Origin: Luminiphilus sp.
Lineage (GTDB): Bacteria > Pseudomonadota > Gammaproteobacteria > Pseudomonadales > Halieaceae
Assembly: GCA_024638905.1 (NCBI GenBank)
Contig: JAHEJH010000125.1
Span: forward strand, 1 to 6,535
Length of the DNA: 6,535 nucleotides
Direction of reading: 5' to 3'
Positions 1 to 5,807 of this stretch are shown one piece after another. The position numbers and the translations under genes are program-made. How positions within the stretch are numbered: the stretch's first letter is position 1; each line of letters opens with the position of its first letter. The notes under the pieces were generated by a model. That model did no database searches and was not told the DNA's origin. It saw only the letters and a list, made by a program, of their open reading frames with translations.

Positions 1-336
1 CAGCGCCATCACCAGCATGCTGACAACGTCTTCCCAGAAAAATGCCGGTGCAAACAGGTAGCGCCCGAAGACGACTTTTTCCCAGATCGCGCCGGTCACC
101 ATGATGGCGTAAAGCAGGGATGTCTTGATAACGACTGAAATCGTCGCGGCTGCAAGGCCAACGCCGTTAAGAAGAAAATTGATCACTAGACAAAGACTGA
201 CGGCAAACGCCAAAAACTGAAGCGGCGCCAAAATGCCCTGCACCAAAGTCCAGACCGTCGCATCGCGACGTGCTCTCTCTGCAGGAGTGTATAACGTCTG
301 CCTCTGCCGATTGCCCATCGACTGACCCGCGCCCAT
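1..336 (-). CDS. bchF: BchF, 3-vinyl bacteriochlorophyllide hydratase (5' part, cut by window edge)
   Basis: BchF hydrates the C3 vinyl group of chlorophyllide/bacteriochlorophyllide to a hydroxyethyl group, a step on the way to the 3-acetyl group of bacteriochlorophyll a. The first 112 residues are visible and the reading frame is open to the window edge; the family is usually about 160-170 aa, so roughly a third is missing. I recognise the family from LYTPAERARRDATVWTLVQG (residues 15-34), then a hydrophobic helix (about 36-55), then YAIMVTGAIWEKVVFGRYLF (about 75-94) followed by an FFWEDV stretch, all characteristic of BchF. I chose the ATG at 336-334 because a strong GGAGG (346-342) lies 5 nt upstream; a second in-frame ATG at 318-316 lacks such a site. 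The gene is divergent from ppsR and probably heads a bchFNBHLM-type operon lying outside the window (inference). A TGT-N12-ACA operator overlaps its putative -35 box. Confidence 0.93.
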   Translation of the reverse strand, partial: MGAGQSMGNRQRQTLYTPAERARRDATVWTLVQGILAPLQFLAFAVSLCLVINFLLNGVGLAAATISVVIKTSLLYAIMVTGAIWEKVVFGRYLFAPAFFWEDVVSMLVMAL

Positions 337-383
337 GCAAACCTCCAGCCGTAGCAGTTACTACAGCATTTATTATTCGAATC

Positions 384-412
384 AGAGTAGAGTTACGCCC
401 TGTAAGTGTCAA
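384..412 (-). promoter_or_regulatory. Putative sigma70-type promoter of bchF
   Basis: Read on the minus strand, a perfect TTGACA (412-407) is followed after exactly 17 nt by TACTCT (389-384), which keeps the T1, A2 and T6 positions of the -10 consensus. The predicted start near 377 would give a leader of about 40 nt ending at the GGAGG of bchF. The -35 hexamer lies inside the PpsR operator at 407-424, so bound repressor would block RNA polymerase. The -10 match is only 3/6, so the assignment rests mainly on the -35 box, the spacing and the operator. Confidence 0.6.
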
Positions 413-424
413 ACCTTTTTTACA
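407..424. promoter_or_regulatory. PpsR/CrtJ operator in the bchF promoter
   Basis: The plus strand reads TGTCAAACCTTTTTTACA, an exact TGT-N12-ACA palindrome with the preferred TGTC left half. This is the established binding motif of PpsR/CrtJ in purple bacteria. It covers the -35 box of the leftward bchF promoter. The presence of ppsR next door and of two further copies of the motif in this window (543-560 and 1990-2007) makes chance unlikely. Binding itself is inferred. Confidence 0.82.
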
Positions 425-473
425 AATCTAACCTTAGATTATTTAGACACGTAGGCGTCCGTTTTACAGGGGC

Positions 474-500
474 AAAACCCGGCTTTCAGGGGGTTTTTTT
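474..500 (+). terminator. Terminator- or attenuator-like hairpin in the ppsR leader
   Basis: AAAACCC (474-480) can pair with GGGTTTT (491-497) around a 10-nt loop, and the run of seven T (494-500) continues past the stem. The shape is that of an intrinsic terminator reading rightward. There is no gene ending here, because bchF and ppsR are divergent, so if it is real it would act inside the ppsR leader as an attenuator or insulate ppsR from upstream transcription. The stem is short and A/T-rich, so it may be weak or fortuitous. Confidence 0.3.
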
Positions 501-542
501 GACGCAGTAGGTATGCGAGACTCCCCCGATCAAGACCCGAGG

Positions 543-560
543 TGTCAACCTAATGAGACA
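543..560. promoter_or_regulatory. PpsR/CrtJ operator across the ppsR start codon (autoregulation)
   Basis: The sequence TGTCAACCTAATGAGACA is a full-consensus TGTC-N10-GACA operator. It begins within the ppsR Shine-Dalgarno (539-544), contains the ATG at 553-555 and ends in codon 3. The dyad is longer than the motif: AGGTGTC (540-546) is perfectly inverted as GACACCT (557-563). Placement over the translation start suggests PpsR represses its own gene, either by roadblock or together with the site at 407-424, whose centre is 136 bp upstream. In RNA the same palindrome could form a 7-bp hairpin hiding the ribosome binding site. Confidence 0.82.
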
Positions 561-1956
561 CCTTGGCCAAACAGAGGCCCGAAAAGTGTCAAGTTCCAAT
601 CAGCAGAATCTGGAGGTATTGCTCGCCAGCCTCGCCGACCTGCGCCTGACATTAAACGAATCTGGGGGCGTTCAAGCCGTTGATGCAAACAGCGGCTTGC
701 TGCGTCACCTGCCTCGTGACGCCATGATTGGGCGAACCTGGATGGAGCTGGTACGAGAATCAGACAAAGGGATTGCGGCAGACGCCCTGAGCGCAGCTCA
801 GAAAGAACCGGGCATCGCGCATCGAATGGATGTGGCGCTGATGGCAGGGCCTGAAGAACAGCCTGTACCCGTCACCTGTTGGCTGTGTGCCAATGCTGAT
901 GACAATTCGACGCAGCTCGCCTGTGTTGACCTCAGAGGCGAGACGAATCTGCGACAGCAGCTGGTGAACGCCCAACGTACTCTGGAACAGGACTACTGGA
1001 GTAACCGCCGCCTGGAAGCACGCTATCGGCGCATGCTAGAAATGGTCGCTGAGGGCTTTCTGGTCGTAGACGATCTCTCTGGAAGAGTGCTTGAGGCCAA
1101 TAGCGTGGCAGCCAGCCTACTCAATCTCGAGGAAGGTGCACTGGTGGGCCGCGTGTTCCCTGTGGGTCTCGATAACGACAGCACTCGAGTGTTAACGGAG
1201 CTACAAAGGGAGGCCCGCAGCACCACTGCCGTTGTGCAGGGGCAGGTCACCACCACTGACAGCGATTCTCTCTCCATCGGCGTGACCTGTCTCAGACAGG
1301 GCAACGAAACCCGACTTTTGATCCGTCTTGCGTCGATATCCGCAAACCAATCTGATCTGGGGCTGGGCGGAGACAGCTTTGAAGCTTCACCCGACGGCAT
1401 ATTAATTACCGATCAAAACGGCGCGGTGATTGCCGCTAATTCCGCTTACCTCGAGATGGCATGCATCCAAGATGCCCAGCAAGCGACGGGGCGACGGGCG
1501 GACCGCTGGCTGGGCCGCTCCATCGTCGATTTAGACGTTTTGCTCAGCAACATCTACCCAGATCGGCCCCTGCAGCTGTTCAGCTCCGTCTTGCGGACCG
1601 AGCTAGGCACACGCTTAGATATTGAACTCTCCGCAGTACAGACCGAGCACTCCGGAAGACCGTTGATTCTGATGTTTATCCGGGATGTAAGCCGCCGCAT
1701 CGGGACTGAGGAGAGTACCGAGGTGCACCTACCCCGGTCGATCGAGCAGATCACGGGCCGGGTCGGGCGAGTGCCCCTCAAACAACTGGTGCGGGAATCC
1801 ACCGACGTGATTGAAGCGTTATGCATTGAAGCGGCACTCAAACTGACTCAGGACAATCGAGCGGCAGCCGCTGAACTGCTGGGCCTCAGCCGTCAAAGCC
1901 TGTATACCAAGCTGCGTCGATTCGATATTGGCGATTCTGAGGATACGGTCGACTGA
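553..1956 (+). CDS. ppsR: PpsR/CrtJ, redox-responsive transcriptional repressor of photosynthesis genes
   Basis: PpsR represses bacteriochlorophyll, carotenoid and antenna genes under oxygen by binding TGT-N12-ACA palindromes. The protein is 467 aa, the usual family length (about 460-470). Visible order: N-terminal PAS-like domain (about 20-130); glutamine-rich linker helix with LVNAQRTLEQDYW; PAS1 (about 160-265, starting near EMVAEGFLVVD); PAS2 (about 276-385, SFEASPDGILITD); C-terminal Fis-type helix-turn-helix (about 415-460) with AAELLGLSRQSLYTKLRRF, typical of PpsR. Cys424 sits in the conserved ALCIEAAL before the recognition helices, the position of the redox-active cysteine in Rhodobacter PpsR/CrtJ; Cys246 in PAS1 may be its partner (inference, not aligned). 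Other cysteines are 109, 112, 124 and 304. The ATG at 553 has AGGTG 8 nt upstream. No aerR/ppaA antirepressor gene lies beside it, unlike in Rhodobacter. An operator over the start codon implies autoregulation. Confidence 0.96.
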   Translation: MRHLGQTEARKVSSSNQQNLEVLLASLADLRLTLNESGGVQAVDANSGLLRHLPRDAMIGRTWMELVRESDKGIAADALSAAQKEPGIAHRMDVALMAGPEEQPVPVTCWLCANADDNSTQLACVDLRGETNLRQQLVNAQRTLEQDYWSNRRLEARYRRMLEMVAEGFLVVDDLSGRVLEANSVAASLLNLEEGALVGRVFPVGLDNDSTRVLTELQREARSTTAVVQGQVTTTDSDSLSIGVTCLRQGNETRLLIRLASISANQSDLGLGGDSFEASPDGILITDQNGAVIAANSAYLEMACIQDAQQATGRRADRWLGRSIVDLDVLLSNIYPDRPLQLFSSVLRTELGTRLDIELSAVQTEHSGRPLILMFIRDVSRRIGTEESTEVHLPRSIEQITGRVGRVPLKQLVRESTDVIEALCIEAALKLTQDNRAAAAELLGLSRQSLYTKLRRFDIGDSEDTVD

Positions 1957-1989
1957 CTATTGCGCAGTACTCCTAATTGACAGCGTATC

Positions 1990-2007
1990 TGTAAATTAAA
2001 ATTGACA
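1990..2007. promoter_or_regulatory. PpsR/CrtJ operator upstream of bchG
   Basis: The sequence TGTAAATTAAAATTGACA is an exact TGT-N12-ACA with a GACA right half, lying 29 nt before the bchG start. Its last six bases are a perfect TTGACA, so operator and -35 box share sequence exactly as at bchF, in the direction of the gene each controls. It lies only 33 nt after the ppsR stop, which shows that bchG and its followers have their own PpsR-controlled promoter rather than depending on ppsR transcription. Confidence 0.82.
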
Positions 2008-2030
2008 ACCTTCTGCGTGGTGGCCAACAT
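2002..2030 (+). promoter_or_regulatory. Putative promoter of the bchG-bch2-bchP unit
   Basis: A perfect TTGACA (2002-2007) is followed after 17 nt by CAACAT (2025-2030), a weak -10 keeping only A2, A5 and T6. A start from this box would fall near 2036-2037, at the bchG ATG itself, implying a leaderless or nearly leaderless message. A second TTGACA at 1977-1982 has no convincing -10 at 16-18 nt. The -35 is convincing; the -10 is not. Confidence 0.45.
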
Positions 2031-2036
2031 GGCCCC

Positions 2037-2945
2037 ATGGATCAGTCTGCCCCGGTCAACGTAGCAGTTGGCAGGGCGTCACCGGGCGCACTGCTTGAAC
2101 TCCTCAAACCGATCACGTGGTTTCCGCCCATGTGGGCGTTCCTGTGCGGGTGGGTTTCCGCCGGCCCTGGCACGGGAATCAGTGGTTGGTCACTCCTCGC
2201 TGGCATCGCACTGACCGGCCCGCTGGTGTGTGGCGCCAGTCAGGTGGTCAATGACTGGTATGACCGGGACGTCGATGCACTCAACGAACCCCACCGCCCT
2301 ATTCCCTCTGGTCGGGTGCCCGGTAATGTGGCGCTGTGGTTCGCCATGGTCTGGACATTGCTGGCACAAAGCTGGGCGCTCATGCTCGGACCCTGGGTCG
2401 CCGCGGCCACCTTTATCGGCTTGCTGTTGGCCTGGGCGTACAGCGCCCCCCCGCTGAGACTCAAACTGAACGGCTGGTGGGGCAACAGTGCCGTGGCGCT
2501 TAGCTACGAGGGATTAGCCTGGATCACCGGTGCAGCAATTGTGCTGGGCGGTGATCTGCCACCTGCACCGATCTTGATCATCGCCCTGCTCTACAGTGTT
2601 GGGGCGCATGGCATCATGACCCTCAATGACTTCAAAAGCGTCGAGGGCGATCTGCAAATGGGCATTCGCTCGCTCCCCGCTCAACTGGGCCGCGAGCGGG
2701 CCGCCAAAGTCGCCTGCGTGTTCATGCTGTTACCACAACTGGTGGTCATTGCCCTGCTACTGCGGTGGCAACTCGCGCCCTATGCCGCCACGGTCACCGC
2801 TGTGGTGGTGGCTCAGTGCCTGGCCATGAAGCGCCTTCTATCAGATCCCAAGCAACTGGCGCCCTGGTACAACGCGACCGGCGTATCACTCTATGTGCTC
2901 GGGATGATGAGTGCCGCCGTTGGCCTCGGAGGCTGGTTCGCATGA
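2037..2945 (+). CDS. bchG: BchG, bacteriochlorophyll a synthase (geranylgeranyl/phytyl transferase)
   Basis: BchG esterifies bacteriochlorophyllide a with geranylgeranyl (or phytyl) diphosphate in the membrane. It is a UbiA-superfamily prenyltransferase of 302 aa, normal for the family. The first Asp-rich motif NDWYDRDVDALNEPHRPIPS (residues 72-91; D73, D76, D80) binds the Mg-diphosphate, and the second, LNDFKSVEGD (196-205; D198, D205), is typical of chlorophyll synthases. About eight or nine hydrophobic helices are visible (for example 48-70, 98-137, 160-195, 225-260 and 278-302). The N-terminal LLELLKPITWFPPMWAF is also typical. The ATG at 2037 lacks a good Shine-Dalgarno; the nearest G-rich stretch (GGTGG, 2018-2022) is 14 nt away, and an out-of-frame ATG sits at 2029. 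Its stop overlaps the next start as ATGA. It is the first gene of a unit with its own PpsR operator. Confidence 0.96.
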   Translation: MDQSAPVNVAVGRASPGALLELLKPITWFPPMWAFLCGWVSAGPGTGISGWSLLAGIALTGPLVCGASQVVNDWYDRDVDALNEPHRPIPSGRVPGNVALWFAMVWTLLAQSWALMLGPWVAAATFIGLLLAWAYSAPPLRLKLNGWWGNSAVALSYEGLAWITGAAIVLGGDLPPAPILIIALLYSVGAHGIMTLNDFKSVEGDLQMGIRSLPAQLGRERAAKVACVFMLLPQLVVIALLLRWQLAPYAATVTAVVVAQCLAMKRLLSDPKQLAPWYNATGVSLYVLGMMSAAVGLGGWFA

Positions 2946-4330
2946 TCACCGCCTCGAACACAGGCACAGCCGGACTCAGTTGGTGGCATATCATTCGACT
3001 GGGCCTGATACAGACCTCTCTGGGCGGGATCGTGGTGCTGACCACGTCGACGCTGAATCGCATCATGGTGGTCGAATTGGCGATGGCTGCGACGATCCCA
3101 GGCTTTTTGGTCACCATTCATCACGTCGTACAGTTGGCGCGCCCGCGCATCGGCTACGGTTCCGATGTGGGCGGTCGACGGACACCCTGGATCATCGGCG
3201 GCATGTTTATTCTGGGTCTGGGCGGCGTTCTCGCTGCACTGGGCACAACGCTCATTCCCAGCCAATACTGGCTGGGGATGTCTGTCTCGGCATTGGGATT
3301 CTTTGCCATTGGCGTGGGAACCGGTGCCACGGGTACGTCTCTGCTCGCGTTGCTCGCCAAGCATGTGGCTCCGGAGCGAAAGCCAGCTGCCGCGGCGCTC
3401 GTGTGGTTCATGATGATCATCGGCTTCGCGGTCACCGCGGGTGTCGCGGGGCACTTTTTGGATCCCTACTCCCCCGAGCGCCTGATGACAGTAACCAGCA
3501 CCGTGTCGATCGTTGCGATCATGGTGACGTTGGTCGTCATCCGCGGTATCGAGCCTCACGCGCACCCTGACGCGGCCGCGGTCTCCGATAAATCCCCGCC
3601 CGAGAAAGGCGCCTTCAGCGCCGCGCTGGCCGAGGTCTGGCAGGACCCCCAAGCGAAGGTGTTCACGATCTTTGTCTTTGTATCGATGCTCGCCTACTCG
3701 GCTCAGGATTTGATCCTGGAGCCTTTTGCAGGACTCGTTTTCGGGCGAACGCCGGGGGAGTCGACCCAGCTCGCAGGGGTACAACACGGTGGCGTGCTGC
3801 TCGGCATGGCAGCGATGGCGATCTCCACCCTCCTCTTCAAATCGAGAGGCGCGGTGTTGCTGCGGTTCTGGATAAGAGGCGGCTGCCTACTCTCGGCCGT
3901 GGCCCTATTCCTACTGTGTTGGGGCGGACTGACGAGCCCGACTTGGTCATTGGAGGCCAATGTCTTCCTACTGGGCACCGCCAACGGTGGGTTCGCCGTG
4001 GCGGCAATTGGCGCCATGATGGTGTTGGCCAGCGCAGGACAACAAAAACGGGAAGGTATCCGCATGGGCTTGTGGGGTGCGGCGCAGGCAATCGCTTTCG
4101 CCCTCGGCGGTTTTCTCGGTACGGTGGCAGTCGATGTCACCCGCTACTGGCTCAATGATCCGGCCATTTCCTATGGTCTTGTTTTCGCCTGTGAGGGCGT
4201 TCTGTTCCTGGTCGCTGCCTCGCTGGCACGACACATTCACATTGCCAACTGGGGAGGCGGACAGCGTGATCACCTGCCGTCCTTTGGCGACATTGCTCTG
4301 GCCGAAGCCGGAGAGGGAGGCATGAGATGA
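2942..4330 (+). CDS. bch2: PucC/LhaA (BCD) family membrane protein, Bch2/ORF428 type
   Basis: This is a 462-aa, roughly 12-helix protein of the bacteriochlorophyll-delivery branch of the major facilitator superfamily, the family of PucC and LhaA, which assist light-harvesting complex assembly. The position between bchG and bchP matches ORF428/bch2 of Rhodobacter; its precise function, perhaps moving or delivering pigment, is inferred. The loop after helix 2 reads RPRIGYGSDVGGRRTPWI (residues 67-84), the family's version of the MFS signature. Further helices include GMFILGLGGVLAALGT, the GVGTGATGTSLLALL stretch and AAQAIAFALGGFLGTVAV. The frame is open from 2765, but I chose the ATG at 2942: it overlaps the bchG stop as ATGA, has GGAGG (2928-2932) 9 nt upstream, and the family's N-terminal helix begins just after it, whereas the upstream extension is basic, Cys-rich and lies over bchG. 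Its end overlaps bchP by four bases. Confidence 0.9.
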   Translation: MITASNTGTAGLSWWHIIRLGLIQTSLGGIVVLTTSTLNRIMVVELAMAATIPGFLVTIHHVVQLARPRIGYGSDVGGRRTPWIIGGMFILGLGGVLAALGTTLIPSQYWLGMSVSALGFFAIGVGTGATGTSLLALLAKHVAPERKPAAAALVWFMMIIGFAVTAGVAGHFLDPYSPERLMTVTSTVSIVAIMVTLVVIRGIEPHAHPDAAAVSDKSPPEKGAFSAALAEVWQDPQAKVFTIFVFVSMLAYSAQDLILEPFAGLVFGRTPGESTQLAGVQHGGVLLGMAAMAISTLLFKSRGAVLLRFWIRGGCLLSAVALFLLCWGGLTSPTWSLEANVFLLGTANGGFAVAAIGAMMVLASAGQQKREGIRMGLWGAAQAIAFALGGFLGTVAVDVTRYWLNDPAISYGLVFACEGVLFLVAASLARHIHIANWGGGQRDHLPSFGDIALAEAGEGGMR

Positions 4331-5523
4331 CAATAACAACAGCCGACTACGACACTATTGTCGTGGGGGGCGGCCCTTCGGGAGCCACCGCCGCACACGA
4401 CCTCGCCCAGCAAGGACACAACGTCTTGCTGCTCGAGCGGGGCTTTCGCATCAAACCATGCGGTGGCGCAATCCCGCCCTGCCTGCTCGAAGAGTTCGAT
4501 ATCCCCGAGCATCTGTTGAAGGCGCGGATCCGCTCCGCGCGCATGGTGTCGCCACGGGGAGAATCGGTGGATATGCCCATCGATGGCACCTTCGTCGGCA
4601 TGGTCGACCGAGATGAGTTTGACCCCTGGCTGCGAGATCGCGCGGGCCGCGCGGGAGCCGATGTGGTGGCAGGCGTATTCAAGTCACTTTGCTACGAAGG
4701 CGACCTGGTGAGCCTCACCTATCAAACCAAGGATGACAATCCCCGCACCGAGACGGTGACGGCGCGCAGCGTGATCGGTGCCGATGGCGCACGATCTGCC
4801 GTCGCCCGCGCCACTATTCCCGATGCGGAAAAGACGCCCTGGGTATTGGCTTATCACGAAATCATCGAGGTGCCCGAAGACCAGAACTGGGATGCCTATG
4901 ATCCGGATCGCTGTGACGTCTGGTACCAGGGTCGGTTATCGCCGGACTTTTATGCGTGGGTGTTTCCACACGGACAAAACGCCAGCATTGGCGTGGGCAG
5001 CGCGCATAAAGATTTCTCCGCAAAGGCCTCAGTGGCGGCGCTTCGCGAGGACGTGGGCCTCACCGAGGCGACGACCAAACGCAAAGAGGGGGCACCGATC
5101 CCCATGAAGCCCATGAAGCGGTGGGATGATGGCCGCGCAGTACTGGTGTCAGGTGACGCCGCGGGCGTGGTCGCACCGGCATCGGGCGAAGGCATTTACT
5201 ACGCCATGCTCTGCGGGCGTCTTGCTGCTGACGCCATGCATGCTTTTTTAGAGACCGGTGACGCGGCGATACTCGGCCAAGCGCGCAAACGGTTTATGAA
5301 ACTGCATGGCAAAGTCTTCTGGGCGCTGGGGCTGTTGCAACGCTTCTGGTACGGCACCGACAAGCGCCGCGAGAAGTTTGTCGCCATGTGTCGCGATCCA
5401 GATGTGCAGACGCTCACGTGGCAGTCCTACACCACCAAGAAACTGGTTCGGCGTCGGCCGTTCGCCCATATTCGGGTGTTCTTCAAGGACGTGGCACAAC
5501 TGCTGGGACTGGCTCGGGCCTGA
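4327..5523 (+). CDS. bchP: BchP, geranylgeranyl (bacterio)chlorophyll reductase
   Basis: BchP reduces three double bonds of the geranylgeranyl tail, using NADPH, to give the phytyl tail of mature bacteriochlorophyll a. The protein is 398 aa, typical of the family. The Rossmann FAD motif VVGGGPSGATAA (residues 12-23) ends at the acidic LLLERG (34-39). KPCGGAIPP (43-51) is the signature next to the active site of geranylgeranyl reductases; IGADGARSAVAR (150-161) is the second FAD/NADPH motif, and GDAAGVVAPASGEGIYYA (276-293) is the third FAD-binding motif. The ATG at 4327 overlaps the previous stop as ATGA, with GGGAGG (4315-4320) 6 nt upstream. It follows BchG and the PucC-like protein in the pathway and on the DNA. 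In Rhodobacter, idi follows bchP; here a small membrane ORF does. Confidence 0.96.
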   Translation: MTITTADYDTIVVGGGPSGATAAHDLAQQGHNVLLLERGFRIKPCGGAIPPCLLEEFDIPEHLLKARIRSARMVSPRGESVDMPIDGTFVGMVDRDEFDPWLRDRAGRAGADVVAGVFKSLCYEGDLVSLTYQTKDDNPRTETVTARSVIGADGARSAVARATIPDAEKTPWVLAYHEIIEVPEDQNWDAYDPDRCDVWYQGRLSPDFYAWVFPHGQNASIGVGSAHKDFSAKASVAALREDVGLTEATTKRKEGAPIPMKPMKRWDDGRAVLVSGDAAGVVAPASGEGIYYAMLCGRLAADAMHAFLETGDAAILGQARKRFMKLHGKVFWALGLLQRFWYGTDKRREKFVAMCRDPDVQTLTWQSYTTKKLVRRRPFAHIRVFFKDVAQLLGLARA

Positions 5524-5526
5524 TCC

Positions 5527-5796
5527 ATGCCTGACTGGCTGTCAATTCCCCGGCTGGTCGATTTCATCCTGATAGGTATGGCGTTTGAGGTTCTGTGGCT
5601 TCAGCGCCGACACAGACAACGGGGCGGGAGCGGTGCCCCCGGAATCATCCTGCATCTTGTGTCCGGGGCACTTCTGCTGATTTCGATGCGCCTAGCCTTA
5701 ACAGATTACTCTCCCCTGTTGGTTGCCGCCGTCTTGGGATGCGCCGGTTGCTGTCACTTTGTAGAAGTCCGCAGAGCATTAATGACGCAACATTGA
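5527..5796 (+). CDS. Small hypothetical membrane protein, last gene of the bchG-bchP unit
   Basis: I do not recognise this 89-aa protein. It starts only 3 nt after the bchP stop and lacks a clear Shine-Dalgarno, so it is probably translated by reinitiation. Three hydrophobic segments are visible: about residues 10-25 (VDFILIGMAFEVLWLQ), 40-58 (IILHLVSGALLLISMRLAL) and 64-81 (LLVAAVLGCAGCCHFVEV). A basic, Gly-rich stretch (RRHRQRGGSG, about 27-36) lies between the first two. A Cys-Cys-His cluster (GCAGCCHF, about 71-78) could bind metal or haem, but this is speculation. Co-transcription with pigment genes and the terminator 12 nt downstream argue for a real gene, perhaps linked to pigment-membrane assembly; the function is unknown. 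Its frame is clean and the predicted membrane topology is coherent. Confidence 0.72.
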   Translation: MPDWLSIPRLVDFILIGMAFEVLWLQRRHRQRGGSGAPGIILHLVSGALLLISMRLALTDYSPLLVAAVLGCAGCCHFVEVRRALMTQH

Positions 5797-5807
5797 GCCC
5801 TTCTTTC

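Noticed and set aside
167..412. 81-aa minus-strand frame starting upstream of bchF
   Set aside because: It is out of frame with bchF, whose frame gives a clear family match and has a better Shine-Dalgarno.
451..468. Possible fourth PpsR site ending in TTTTACA
   Set aside because: The left half reads GTA rather than TGT at the required spacing, so it does not meet TGT-N12-ACA.
499..527. TTGACG as a -35 box for ppsR
   Set aside because: No -10-like hexamer follows at 16-18 nt (the sequence there is C-rich), so the ppsR promoter remains unassigned.
1023..1400. 125-aa minus-strand frame within ppsR
   Set aside because: Ser/Thr/Arg-rich low-complexity translation antisense to the PAS1 region of PpsR, with no start context; a shadow frame.
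2765..2941. Upstream extension of the PucC-family frame, giving a 521-aa protein
   Set aside because: The extra 59 residues lie over the bchG coding region, are basic and Cys-rich rather than membrane-like, and the ATG at 2942 has an ATGA overlap and a well-placed GGAGG.
2891..3787. 298-aa open frame on the minus strand
   Set aside because: It is antisense to the PucC-family gene; the translation is hydrophilic, rich in His, Arg and Asp, and resembles the shadow of a high-G+C membrane-protein gene. No domain is recognisable.
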